This document shows, in pieces, positions 54,555-63,900 of a stretch of 64,000 nt of DNA (positions are counted from its first letter, which is position 1; the number at the start of each line of letters is the position of its first letter). The notes beneath the pieces were generated by a model. It saw only the letters and a program-made list of their open reading frames with translations. It did no database searches and was not told the origin of the DNA. Made by a program: the position numbers and the translations under genes. The stretch covers positions 1-64,000 of the forward strand of contig NZ_FRFC01000001.1 of assembly GCF_900143675.1 (NCBI RefSeq), given 5' to 3'. This DNA is from Candidatus Nitrosotalea sinensis (GTDB taxonomy: Archaea; Thermoproteota; Nitrososphaeria; Nitrososphaerales; Nitrosopumilaceae).

Positions 54555-55271
54555 ATGAGTGTTGAGCCAAGACATATAGAGGCACACCAGAAGGAGAGTA
54601 GCTCAATAAGAGATTTCGTGTTTGGATTTGGAGATGGCATAAACACCTCACTAGGGTTAGTAGCAGGGGTTGGAGGAGCCGAAGTATCATCCAACATAAT
54701 CATACTTGCAGCTATTGTAGCCATGTTTACAGGTGCAAAAGCAATGGCAGTCCAAAACTATCTTGCAGTAAAATCGCAGAGACAAATATTAGATTCAGAG
54801 ATTGAGCGTGAGAAATGGGAGATGGATAATGTTCCGGAAGCAGAACGGAAAGAGATCGAAGATGTGTACAGAGCAAAAGGATTTTCAGGTCAAGAATTAG
54901 AAAACATAGTCAATAAGATAACATCTGACAAAAAAGTGTGGTTAGATACAATGCTTACAGAAGAGCTAAAATTGAATTTGGATATTGTAGGAAGTCCATT
55001 GAAGAGTGCATTTCGCATGTTTGGGGCTTTTTTGCTAGGAGGAATATTACCAATAATACCATACTTTTTTCTAAGCGGATATGTCCCATTGATTGTAGCA
55101 ATAGGAGTGAGTCTTTCTGCGTCATTCATAATTGGTGCGATAAAATCAAAAATTGCAAACATCAGCATATTACGTGGAGGATTAGAGATGGCAGGGCTAG
55201 GTACAGGTATAGCTCTCATAGGATATGGGATAGGTTCTGAGCTTGGAAGTTTAGGCATCATCAAGGCATAG
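54555..55271 (+). CDS. VIT/CCC1-family iron or manganese transporter
   Basis: 238 aa. N-terminal signature DFVFGFGDGINTSLGLVAGVGG (about 21-42 broken as DFVFGFGDGINTSLGLVAG) and a second helix, then a cytosolic helical hairpin rich in Glu (about 75-135; EIEREKWEMDNVPEAERKEI) that in relatives holds bound metal, and three C-terminal helices. Moves Fe2+/Mn2+ across the membrane by H+ exchange. TATA-like ATATAA at 54525-54530 predicts a leaderless start. Overlaps larB 3' ends by 11 bp (convergent). Confidence 0.88.
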   Translation: MSVEPRHIEAHQKESSSIRDFVFGFGDGINTSLGLVAGVGGAEVSSNIIILAAIVAMFTGAKAMAVQNYLAVKSQRQILDSEIEREKWEMDNVPEAERKEIEDVYRAKGFSGQELENIVNKITSDKKVWLDTMLTEELKLNLDIVGSPLKSAFRMFGAFLLGGILPIIPYFFLSGYVPLIVAIGVSLSASFIIGAIKSKIANISILRGGLEMAGLGTGIALIGYGIGSELGSLGIIKA

Positions 55272-56040
55272 TTTTCTTTCTAATACTTCTATTAGCAACA
55301 TTAGCTGCAAATGCACCTGCACCTATACCATTATCGATATTAACGACTGTCAATCCCAAGGTGCAGCTTTGTAACATGGACGCTAATGCAGCAATCCCTT
55401 TTTCCCCATAACCATAACCAACCGAAGATGGGACTCCAACTACTGGAATGTCTACAAGTGATGAAACTACAGATGCCAATGCACCTTCCATTCCAGCAAC
55501 TACAATGATTGCATCTACTTCTTCACTGATTAATTTCTTTATTACAGGAAAAACTCTGTGAATCCCTGCAATTCCAATGTCATAACTACAGATGCATTTA
55601 CATCCCATGGCCTCACATACCAATCTTGCTTCTTCTGCAATGCCTACATCAGATGTTCCTGCAGTAAGTATTCCCACTTTTCCACCAGTAGAGTGTAACT
55701 TTTTAGAAAAGAGTAAAGTTGTAGTATTTTTTCCTGTGTGTATTTTCAATTTATTTTTTTTAGAAAAAGACAGTATTTTCTTATAGTCATCTTTGTTTAT
55801 CCTAGAAACAAGAACCGAATCAGACTTGATGGTTGTTGCAAGTATTATCTTTTTGAGATCATCAAGTTCTTTTTTCTCAGCAAATATGACTTCTGGAATA
55901 CCACGACGAAGTTTTCTACTCGTATCTATTTTAGCAAAATCTTCAATTTTTTCCACAGCGTAGAGAGAAAGCATTTTTTTAGCTTTAGTTATACTTATTT
56001 TTCCAAGATCAAGAGATTCTAATATTTCTGTAAGATCCAA
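55261..56040 (-). CDS. larB: Nickel-pincer cofactor biosynthesis protein LarB
   Basis: 259 aa. PurE-like C-terminal domain (about 120-250): GGKVGILTAGTSDVGIAEEA, SYDIGIAGIHR, VVAGMEGALASVVSSLVD and GVPSSVGYGYGEKG are LarB motifs. LarB carboxylates nicotinic acid adenine dinucleotide and hydrolyses the anhydride, the first step to the nickel-pincer nucleotide of lactate racemase. Transcribed after mdh (42 bp apart) on the minus strand, while larC and larE lie divergently upstream of mdh. Confidence 0.93.
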   Translation of the reverse strand: MDLTEILESLDLGKISITKAKKMLSLYAVEKIEDFAKIDTSRKLRRGIPEVIFAEKKELDDLKKIILATTIKSDSVLVSRINKDDYKKILSFSKKNKLKIHTGKNTTTLLFSKKLHSTGGKVGILTAGTSDVGIAEEARLVCEAMGCKCICSYDIGIAGIHRVFPVIKKLISEEVDAIIVVAGMEGALASVVSSLVDIPVVGVPSSVGYGYGEKGIAALASMLQSCTLGLTVVNIDNGIGAGAFAANVANRSIRKKTMP

Positions 56041-56082
56041 TTAATAATCATAATAAGCATGTAGTTAAAAATTTAATCAGTA

Positions 56083-56991
56083 TCACAGATTAGATATGGC
56101 ATTTTTTACGCTTTCTACTCCTTTTTTGAACCATTCTTTTTCGTTGGAATCCAAATCCAATTCCACTATTTTTTCAACACCATTTTTACCTATTACTGCA
56201 GGAACACCGATTGTAACATCAGAGTAACCATATTCTCCATCCAAATAGGTTGCAACGGGAATTACCTGCTTAGTATCATTTAGAACTGCTTCAATTATGG
56301 TAGATATTGCATTACCAGGTGCATGAACTGTTGCGCCCTTCAATTCTATTACTTTTGCAGCAACTTGTCTTGTCCCTTGCACAATTTCTTCAATTTTATC
56401 TTTAGGTAATAGAGAATTTAGTGGAACCCCCGATACGGTAGAAAATCTCGGTAGTGGCAACATGTTTTCCCCGTGTTCACCTATTACAAGACCACGTATT
56501 GAGTTTCTAGAATAACCAGTAGACTCATGAATAAATTGTACAAATCGTGACAAGTCAAGCATGCCACCCATTCCAAATACACGATTTTTTTGGAATCCTG
56601 AAACCTTGTAGGTTAGATATGCCATAGGATCCAACGGATTAGTAACGGGAATTATCATTGAATCTTTTGCATATGTTTTGATATTTTCCACTACACCCTT
56701 GACTATGGATGCATTTATTTTCAAAAGATCCATCCTGGTCATTCCAGGTTTTCTTCCTGATCCAGCAACAACTACTACGATATCAGAGCCTTTCATTTCA
56801 GAATAATCATTTGAACCTCTAACGTTTACATCAATTCCTTTTTCTGCTAACATGTGATTGATATCCATGGCCTCTCCTTGAGGAAGACCTTGTACTACAT
56901 CTAACAAGAGTATTTCATCAGTAACTTTTCTCAGAGCGGTAAATAATGCAGCAGCACCGCCCACTTTACCGGAACCGATAATTGTAATCAT
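56083..56991 (-). CDS. mdh: Malate dehydrogenase (LDH-like family)
   Basis: 302 aa. NAD-binding motif GSGKVG at residues 6-11, Asp36 (LLLDVVQG) for NAD preference. Substrate motifs: catalytic Arg in [14 protein letters not shown] (about 77-90), [10 protein letters not shown]-like [10 protein letters not shown], and catalytic His in VIGEHGENM (about 166-174). Oxaloacetate/malate interconversion, cytosolic tetramer. Some relatives act on lactate; the Arg positions fit malate. Divergent from larC and in one direction with larB. Confidence 0.93.
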   Translation of the reverse strand: MITIIGSGKVGGAAALFTALRKVTDEILLLDVVQGLPQGEAMDINHMLAEKGIDVNVRGSNDYSEMKGSDIVVVVAGSGRKPGMTRMDLLKINASIVKGVVENIKTYAKDSMIIPVTNPLDPMAYLTYKVSGFQKNRVFGMGGMLDLSRFVQFIHESTGYSRNSIRGLVIGEHGENMLPLPRFSTVSGVPLNSLLPKDKIEEIVQGTRQVAAKVIELKGATVHAPGNAISTIIEAVLNDTKQVIPVATYLDGEYGYSDVTIGVPAVIGKNGVEKIVELDLDSNEKEWFKKGVESVKNAISNL

Positions 56992-57083
56992 AAAAGGCCC
57001 TCCATGTGATCTATAATTAAACTTGACTGTTTCTTGTTAGATCTACATTATGTAGATTTCAAGCACAACAAACTAAATTATAA

Positions 57084-57090
57084 TTTATAT
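57084..57090 (+). promoter_or_regulatory. TATA box of the larC-larE-nifS operon
   Basis: TTTATAT centred about 26 bp before ATG 57113, so the transcript is leaderless or nearly so. An in-frame ATG at 57089 lies inside this box and is thus unlikely to be the start. Confidence 0.6.
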
Positions 57091-57112
57091 GCATTTCAAG
57101 AGTTTAGAAATC

Positions 57113-58345
57113 ATGGTATTAGTTATTGACTCACAAATAGCTGGGATTTCAGGCGACATGTTACTTTCTTCATTGGTTAACATGGGTGCAAATAAATCTA
57201 AAATAATTGACAGAGTATATACTGCAGAGGAATATCTCAATGGCTCAAAAATTCTAAAATTAGATTTTGAGAAAATTATCAAACATGGAACATCTGCCAC
57301 ACACCTTGTTTTAGAAACAGATGAGAAATACCATGAAAGAAAAGGGATTGAAATTCAAGAGTGTATATTATCAATGTCAGATAAAATTGGATTATCAGAG
57401 AAAGCTAAAGTTTTTGCCCATGAGAGTGTGAAATCATTACTACATGCAGAGGCAAAAATACATGGTGAGCCTCTCGGATCAGTGCATTTTCATGAAGCAT
57501 CAAGTATTGATACAGTCATAGACATAGTAGGCACTGCCATTGCATTAGATGATTTAAATTTATTTGCAGAAAAAATTATTGCAACACCAGTAGCAGTCGG
57601 AGGAGGAAATTTAGAATTTTCTCATGGAATTACATCAAATCCTGCAAGTGCCATTTTAGAAATATTTCGAGATTCAAACATAGCAATAGTTGGCGGACAG
57701 GCAAGAGAAGAAATGACTACACCAACTGGTGCTAGTCTACTTGTAAATTTGGCAGATGAGTGTGTAGAATTTTACCCCGGGATGAAGATAGAAGCAATAG
57801 GATACGGAGCAGGAAATAAAGACTTTGATAGGTTTCCTAACATTTTGAAGATTGTAAAAGGTCACAGCATTGATGAATTCCAATCAGATACCATTCAAGT
57901 TCTTGAAACAAATCTTGATGATGTATCAGGAGAGGTAATAGGGTACATGATTGACAAATTAATGATAAATGGTGCGAAAGATGTTACAGTTACAAACGGC
58001 ATTACAAAAAAAGGAAGGCCAACCAATCTTGTTTCCATAATATGTGATTCATCAACCATTGATAATTTGATCAACATATTGGTTTTAGAGACAGGAACTC
58101 TTGGAGTAAGAGTGAGATCATCTAATCGCTACATTGTTCCAAGAACAATCGTTACAATTCCAATTGCAATACATGGAAAGAATTTTTCTATAAGATGCAA
58201 GATTGCAAAGAATAATGATAGCATAAGACATTTCAAAGTAGAGTCAGATGATATAAAATTGGTTGCAGACTCATTATTACTTCCATTTAGACAAGTACAA
58301 GATTTGATAAATGAGGAAGTAAAACATAGGTTAAACACAAAATGA
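57113..58345 (+). CDS. larC: Nickel-pincer cofactor biosynthesis protein LarC (nickel insertase)
   Basis: 410 aa from ATG 57113. N-terminal DSQIAGISGDMLLSSLVNMG is the LarC signature; VHFHEASSIDTVIDIVG (about 122-138) and ETNLDDVSGEVIGYMIDKL (about 264-282) follow. LarC inserts Ni into the thiolated nucleotide with CTP. In some bacteria larC is split by a frameshift into larC1/larC2; here it is one open frame. larE overlaps by 4 bp (ATGA). Confidence 0.93.
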   Translation: MVLVIDSQIAGISGDMLLSSLVNMGANKSKIIDRVYTAEEYLNGSKILKLDFEKIIKHGTSATHLVLETDEKYHERKGIEIQECILSMSDKIGLSEKAKVFAHESVKSLLHAEAKIHGEPLGSVHFHEASSIDTVIDIVGTAIALDDLNLFAEKIIATPVAVGGGNLEFSHGITSNPASAILEIFRDSNIAIVGGQAREEMTTPTGASLLVNLADECVEFYPGMKIEAIGYGAGNKDFDRFPNILKIVKGHSIDEFQSDTIQVLETNLDDVSGEVIGYMIDKLMINGAKDVTVTNGITKKGRPTNLVSIICDSSTIDNLINILVLETGTLGVRVRSSNRYIVPRTIVTIPIAIHGKNFSIRCKIAKNNDSIRHFKVESDDIKLVADSLLLPFRQVQDLINEEVKHRLNTK

Positions 58346-59142
58346 AAAAAATAGATGATTTGATTGAGTGGTTTGTAGGAAAACAAAATGTACTAGTAGC
58401 CCTCTCAGGTGGAGTTGATAGTGCTTTAGTAGCTTACGCAGCTTACAAGGCATTAGGCACACATGCAGTGGCGGTAACTGCAGACTACAAGACACTGTCT
58501 CAGGAAGAATTAGAGATTGCAAAAAAAGTTTGTCAAGAGATAGGAATTAGACATATAATCATAGAGTATAACGAACTTGAAAATCCAGAGTTTGTGAAAA
58601 ATGATAAAAACAGATGTTTTCATTGCAGAACAGAGCTTGCGGATCATCTTCTTGAAATATCAGAAAAAGAAAATATCAAGATAATTGTAGACGGTACCAA
58701 TCTCGATGATCTTACAGAATATAGACCAGGAATAGTTGCATTGAAAAAAAATGGAGTCCAAAGTCCATTGGTGGAAAGTAAATTTACAAAATCAGATATT
58801 AGACATGTTGCAAGAGAAGTAGGATTATCAATACATGACAAACCGTCAAATTCTTGTTTGGCATCACGCATTCCATGGGGTACCACTGTGACTGCTGAAA
58901 AACTTGCAAGAATAGAAAAAAGCGAAATTATGATAAAGCAACTTTTTGGGATAAGACAGGTAAGAGTTAGAGATTTGAATAACAATGCAAGCATAGAAGT
59001 AGATAAGAATGAAATTACTTTACTGCAAGATAAAGAAAAAATGGGAATACTTGATGAATATTTGAATAGGCTTGGATTTCTTAGTACAGCAATAGATCCT
59101 AACGGCTATAGACCTGGTAAATTAAACGTGATAACAGATTGA
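58342..59142 (+). CDS. larE: ATP-dependent sulfur transferase LarE
   Basis: 266 aa. PP-loop SGGVDSAL at 22-29. LarE adenylates and thiolates the cofactor precursor. Cysteines: C92 and C95 (RCFHC) and C172 (SNSCLASRIPWG). C172 matches the position of the sacrificial Cys of the Lactobacillus enzyme. The extra CxxC pair suggests the three-cysteine type that carries a [4Fe-4S] cluster and takes sulfur from it rather than from its own Cys (inference from reported LarE subtypes). Overlaps larC by 4 bp and nifS by 4 bp. Confidence 0.92.
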   Translation: MKKIDDLIEWFVGKQNVLVALSGGVDSALVAYAAYKALGTHAVAVTADYKTLSQEELEIAKKVCQEIGIRHIIIEYNELENPEFVKNDKNRCFHCRTELADHLLEISEKENIKIIVDGTNLDDLTEYRPGIVALKKNGVQSPLVESKFTKSDIRHVAREVGLSIHDKPSNSCLASRIPWGTTVTAEKLARIEKSEIMIKQLFGIRQVRVRDLNNNASIEVDKNEITLLQDKEKMGILDEYLNRLGFLSTAIDPNGYRPGKLNVITD

Positions 59143-60296
59143 TTTATCTAGATAACGCTGCATCGACCCAGGTTCATGAGAAAGTAATAGAAAAAATGAT
59201 ACCATTTTTTAGAGAGCAGTATGGAAATCCATCTTCCATTCATAGTCATGGTAGACTTGCAAGTACATCAATCCAAAATGCTAGAAAACAAATTGCATCA
59301 CTCATCAATGCAGACAGTAAGGAAATACTCTTAACATCAGGCGGAACAGAATCAAACAATACCGCAATTTATGGCGCAGTATCACAAAATAAAGGTAAAC
59401 ACATCATAACATCATCCATCGAACATGATGCAATACTTGAACCATGCAAACGACTTGAAAGAGAGGGGTACAGAGTATCTTATCTCCCAGTGGATAAATA
59501 CGGTTTGATAGATCCGGATGATCTTAGGAAAGAGATCTCCGAGGATACTTGTTTGATTACAATAATGTATGCAAATAATGAAGTAGGAACCATACAACCA
59601 ATCAAAGAAATATCGCACATAGCAAGAGAAAATAATGTTATTTTTCATACGGATGCAGTTCAGGCAGTAGGAAAGATACCCATAGACGTGAAAGAGTCAG
59701 GAATTGATCTGCTTTCAATATCATCACATAAGATCCACGGTCCAAAAGGTGTTGGAGCGTTATACATCAAAAAGGGTACAAAAATATCACCTTTGATACT
59801 AGGAGGAGGACAGGAAAATGGTCTTAGATCCGGTACTGAGAATGTTGCAAGCATTGTAGGATTTGGTGCTGCATGTGCACTTGCAAAAGATCACATGGAT
59901 GAGAATATGGTATACCTCAAACAATTAAGTGATAGATTAATCTCAAGGGTTGTCCAAGAGATATCACATACGACACTCAATGGGCATCCAGATAAGAGAA
60001 TTCCTAATAACACACATTTTACTTTTCTAGGTGTCAATGGAGAAGATCTAATAATAAAATTAGATGAAAATAAAATATCAGCATCTACAGGTTCTGCATG
60101 TTCTGTCAAGATACAAAAGGCATCACATGTTTTAAAAGCAATGGGTTTTTCACATGAACAGGTAACAGGATCATTACGACTTACAGTAGGGATAACAAAT
60201 ACAGAACAAGAAATAGACAATGCAGTAGATATTTTAAAGAAAGTAGTAAGAGAACTCCGTGCAGTGTCACCCTACAAAAATAAATATAATTTTTAA
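59139..60296 (+). CDS. nifS: Cysteine desulfurase (NifS/IscS family)
   Basis: 385 aa, TTG start inside the larE stop (TTGA). PLP-binding Lys198 (ISSHKIHGPKG), catalytic Cys321 (STGSACSVKIQ), N-terminal IYLDNAASTQVH. Frees sulfur from cysteine for Fe-S clusters or thiolation. Its coupling to larE suggests that it supplies the sulfur for the nickel-pincer nucleotide, directly or through an Fe-S cluster (inference). Short active-site loop before Cys matches the NifS/IscS (group I) type. Confidence 0.93.
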   Translation: MIYLDNAASTQVHEKVIEKMIPFFREQYGNPSSIHSHGRLASTSIQNARKQIASLINADSKEILLTSGGTESNNTAIYGAVSQNKGKHIITSSIEHDAILEPCKRLEREGYRVSYLPVDKYGLIDPDDLRKEISEDTCLITIMYANNEVGTIQPIKEISHIARENNVIFHTDAVQAVGKIPIDVKESGIDLLSISSHKIHGPKGVGALYIKKGTKISPLILGGGQENGLRSGTENVASIVGFGAACALAKDHMDENMVYLKQLSDRLISRVVQEISHTTLNGHPDKRIPNNTHFTFLGVNGEDLIIKLDENKISASTGSACSVKIQKASHVLKAMGFSHEQVTGSLRLTVGITNTEQEIDNAVDILKKVVRELRAVSPYKNKYNF

Positions 60297-60308
60297 TTAG
60301 AGATTATA

Positions 60309-63300
60309 TTACTGTACAACTTTGATTGCGTATTGGTTTTGATCCACAAGAGGAACTAGAGAGTCCATCCCATTCCATACATAAATTTCAGCAGTATAAG
60401 TTCCAGATGAGGTAGGAATCCATTGGATTGATTCACTAGTGGAATAATTTACCAAATAATCATCCACCCATTTGAGAAAGACGATCTTGTTATTGCTATC
60501 TTTTATCTGTACAATGTATGATATTTTTTGAGAATTTTGATAATTTGTGTTTGAAAACATACTGTTGAAGACAATAGTTTGCCCAACATGCGGACTTTCC
60601 AAAAGTGGTCTTCCAGACTGATCATTAATTTGAGTATATTTTGTAATCTTTGGAGGCATAGCAGATGGTATGTATGGAGATGGGGATGTTGTAGATGTTT
60701 TAGTTGTAGGTGATACTATGGATCCAATAACTACAGATCTTCCATATTGATCCCTGAAATCATGATACCAAGCCTGAACAGTGCCCCCTACAGGAGACAT
60801 CAAACCCGTGCCATCTTGATTACATATCCACGAAGGCATTTTGAAAACCCCTTTGAATATTCCTGTTCCAGGTCCAGTTTCAGTCAGAGTAAAACCTGTA
60901 GATGCAAGCCCTCCTGTTGTTGCCCCATTTATTGTACATTGATGAAAACGAAATCCCTTAATCCACACTTCTAAGAGTATGTTTCCACTATTATCACCTA
61001 CAGTATCTAATGCGGGGGAGTTTGGATCATTTACACTTGTGTAAGTCACGATAGAATTAGAATCAGTGGCAAGATCAGGATCATTTATGGTGATTGTTAC
61101 ATCAGAACCAATTCTATAATTGTTAGAATCAAGAGTAACCACACCTGTATGTGTAGGAAGATTATTTTGTGAAGTTACTGTGACAGGTGCACTACTTTGA
61201 GTTCCTAAAACTGAAAAATGTATTGCGTTAGAGTCTGTGAGTTCGGTGTTTACAAGAAATTTGATGTTATCACCAAAAGTACTGAGACTTTTTATCAGAT
61301 TTGGATCAAATTGATTTAATTGATTTATCACAGCATATTCAATCGTTCCAGAAAATACTCCAGAGTTGGGAGATGTTTCTTGTAACTCTGCTCGGTAGAT
61401 AGCATTGTTGATTTGTTTATTATTACTAGCCCCAAAAGAAAACAGATCAAATACAATGGGTTGAGTATCCGTAGGATTTGAGAATGTACCAGAAGTATTA
61501 AAATTAATTTCTAAAAACACAGGTAAACCAGATGGCATAGACTCTATCGAAGTAATAGCAGAATCACTTATCTGAACTAGGCCATTTCCAGTTACAATCA
61601 TTCCCGGTGTTACAATTGTGACGGGAGATGAACCAATCGACCCGAAATATAATGTCATAGTAGTGCTGGAAAAAGATGATATTCCAAGTTGTTTTTGGAA
61701 TGACCTCAAGTCATAATTTACCCAGTTAGTTCCTTTTGAATTGGACTGACTAGGATCAACAAGAAGATCTTTAAGCGATTGTGTTGAGATACCTAGATTT
61801 AATGTAATTTTCTGAAAATCAGTCATAGATTGTGTTCTAGTATCGATTATGAGTCTCAATGAATTGGAATCAAAAACAGAAGATGGCACGGTAAGAGAAC
61901 CCGCATTTCCATAAAATTGCACATTTGATGCACTGCTTAGTGTTATGGGATTTCCAATTTTCAAAGTAGGTATCTTTGCAGATGATCTGAAAACATCAAG
62001 CTGATCAATCATATTAGAATTGATGTTTTGATTATTATCAGTCAAAGTAATGGTTTCTCGTTGACCAGGACCGAATTGATTTTGATTATTACCTACAGTC
62101 AAACTTGTAGTAGAAGTACCAGACACTATGGAAGAACTCTGGAGGTTATATGTAATTGATCCAGAATGAGAACGAGGAGCATTTGGGAGTATGCCTATTG
62201 TGGATACGCTGCCGTATGAGCTTTGGAAAATTCCAGTATGTGGACCAGTTTCTATAAAGGTCACCAACTTATTGTATACACCGTTAAGTGAGGAACTGGT
62301 TTGAACAGAATTGGTTTTCAAATTAACAACATCTGAAGTATCCATGCTTAGTTTACCATTGTCTTTGAAGCCAAGAGTGCTAAGATATGGTAGAAGATTC
62401 ACCAAGCCAGAACCACTTGCACTCTTACCAGATACTGAAAAAGCTTGATAGAATGTAGCAGAATTAGGACCTACATTAAACGTCCAAGAGTTTTGTGACG
62501 TAGGATCTATACTCAATTCAGCATCATGTATGGTTGCAAAAACATCAGCGCCTGCAGGATATCCCGTACGATCAAGACTTAAGGAAACGTTTGGAATATC
62601 AGAATAATTAAGATCCACACTTTGTGAACCTGTTGACCGATCGTATTCTACACGTACATTATCGCTGAATGTAAAAAGTTGGATAACAGGCCATACGTTT
62701 TGATTTATGCCTGTTTGGCCTACTGGAACTTTGGAATTAGTATTAAGAGACGGAATATTTCTAACAACATTATTTTGATTTGAAGGAGCAGTTGGAATAC
62801 CACTACAAGAGTTAAAACCTGCAGTTCCTTGAGTTGTACCAGATAAACCAGCAGAATCCGGAATTGCTACACCGTCAGTTCGGGAAACATCCATTCCCAA
62901 AACAGTAGATGGTGTAGAACCAGAACAAAATACTCCAAAATCAACACTTTGTCCAGGAAGACCAGATAATGCGGCTTGATCAGCCTGTTTTGCTTTGTCA
63001 GTATTAGCAAAAAAAGCATACCAATTACCATCAGAACCTTGAACCATCTGAAGATTTTTACCGTCCACTGTGACAGCAGGTTGACCCAATGCTTGATCTA
63101 ATTGAGTATTGTCTTCACGTACGATAACTTCTACAACCATGGGCCCATAGAAATGATTATCAAATAAACTATTTTCTGCAGAAACGAAAAGATTAGGATG
63201 ATCAGAATACGCTTTTACATTTGGCAAATACATTGGTTGTATAAGTAGTGAGGAGGATAACACAAGAATTAGCCAGATTTTTTGCAATAATACGACGTAA

Positions 63301-63344
63301 GATGATGTAGAAGATAATGTTGTCGAATAATTCGTCGATATCAT
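60309..63344 (-). CDS. Large exported protein, S-layer-like, 1011 aa
   Basis: Signal peptide in residues 18-46 (hydrophobic IWLILVLSSSLLIQPMYL, then VKAYS) after a long polar N-terminus. The first domain (about 47-130) has HFYGPMVVEVIVREDN and DGNWYAFFANTDKAKQAD, like the N-terminus of S-layer proteins from ammonia-oxidising archaea as I recall them. It is followed by several Ig-like units, each with a D-x-A-x(L/I) calcium-style turn and an ETGP..GIF.G strand (ETGPHTGIFQSSYG, ETSPNSGVFSGTIE, ETGPGTGIFKGVF). Ser/Thr/Asn-rich, few Cys. No C-terminal membrane helix. Probably a cell-envelope protein: main S-layer or paralogue cannot be decided. Confidence 0.82.
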   Translation of the reverse strand: MISTNYSTTLSSTSSYVVLLQKIWLILVLSSSLLIQPMYLPNVKAYSDHPNLFVSAENSLFDNHFYGPMVVEVIVREDNTQLDQALGQPAVTVDGKNLQMVQGSDGNWYAFFANTDKAKQADQAALSGLPGQSVDFGVFCSGSTPSTVLGMDVSRTDGVAIPDSAGLSGTTQGTAGFNSCSGIPTAPSNQNNVVRNIPSLNTNSKVPVGQTGINQNVWPVIQLFTFSDNVRVEYDRSTGSQSVDLNYSDIPNVSLSLDRTGYPAGADVFATIHDAELSIDPTSQNSWTFNVGPNSATFYQAFSVSGKSASGSGLVNLLPYLSTLGFKDNGKLSMDTSDVVNLKTNSVQTSSSLNGVYNKLVTFIETGPHTGIFQSSYGSVSTIGILPNAPRSHSGSITYNLQSSSIVSGTSTTSLTVGNNQNQFGPGQRETITLTDNNQNINSNMIDQLDVFRSSAKIPTLKIGNPITLSSASNVQFYGNAGSLTVPSSVFDSNSLRLIIDTRTQSMTDFQKITLNLGISTQSLKDLLVDPSQSNSKGTNWVNYDLRSFQKQLGISSFSSTTMTLYFGSIGSSPVTIVTPGMIVTGNGLVQISDSAITSIESMPSGLPVFLEINFNTSGTFSNPTDTQPIVFDLFSFGASNNKQINNAIYRAELQETSPNSGVFSGTIEYAVINQLNQFDPNLIKSLSTFGDNIKFLVNTELTDSNAIHFSVLGTQSSAPVTVTSQNNLPTHTGVVTLDSNNYRIGSDVTITINDPDLATDSNSIVTYTSVNDPNSPALDTVGDNSGNILLEVWIKGFRFHQCTINGATTGGLASTGFTLTETGPGTGIFKGVFKMPSWICNQDGTGLMSPVGGTVQAWYHDFRDQYGRSVVIGSIVSPTTKTSTTSPSPYIPSAMPPKITKYTQINDQSGRPLLESPHVGQTIVFNSMFSNTNYQNSQKISYIVQIKDSNNKIVFLKWVDDYLVNYSTSESIQWIPTSSGTYTAEIYVWNGMDSLVPLVDQNQYAIKVVQ

Positions 63345-63399
63345 TAATGAATGTTAATCGTATGCCAAGTTTTAACTAGGGTTCTAGGAAAGTCACAAT

Positions 63400-63900
63400 A
63401 TGATGATCAAACCAAAGGTGATCATAATAGTAAGTGGGATATTGGTATTGATAGGTATTGCAATAACGGCATATCAATCTCAGATCACTTCAGAGAATCT
63501 TACAAATGAACAAAATATGCTTTCTACAGGATCACAGATGAAGGTTACAAAAAATATGGATAAAAATAACAATCAGATGGGAGTATATTCCATACAAATA
63601 ACTGATTTGAAGAGCGATGATAAAATAAAAGCTACACTAATAGATCCTAGTGGTTCTGCCACAACAGAGTCAATAACAAAAAGTCCTATTCAGAAGATGT
63701 TTGATATCACCTCTACTGGAAATTATACATTACAGATTGAGAATCAAGGTCAACAACAAGTGCAAGTACTTGGAATAATAGGATATTATCCAAAAGGAAT
63801 AGAAATTTTAGATATATCAGGATTCATAGTACTCATGATAGGCCTAAGTGGGCTTGCAGTAGGCATGATGTATCTCATAAAAAACCGTGTCAGAACTTAA
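63400..63900 (+). CDS. Membrane protein with extracellular domain, 166 aa
   Basis: Two hydrophobic helices, near the N-terminus (about 7-26, VIIIVSGILVLIGIAITAY) and C-terminus (about 138-161), enclosing a beta-rich domain with KATLIDPSGSATTES and TGNYTLQIENQGQQQVQV. The layout suggests an outside domain held by two anchors. No family recognised. Divergent from the S-layer-like gene, so it may be an envelope component. Confidence 0.7.
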   Translation: MMIKPKVIIIVSGILVLIGIAITAYQSQITSENLTNEQNMLSTGSQMKVTKNMDKNNNQMGVYSIQITDLKSDDKIKATLIDPSGSATTESITKSPIQKMFDITSTGNYTLQIENQGQQQVQVLGIIGYYPKGIEILDISGFIVLMIGLSGLAVGMMYLIKNRVRT

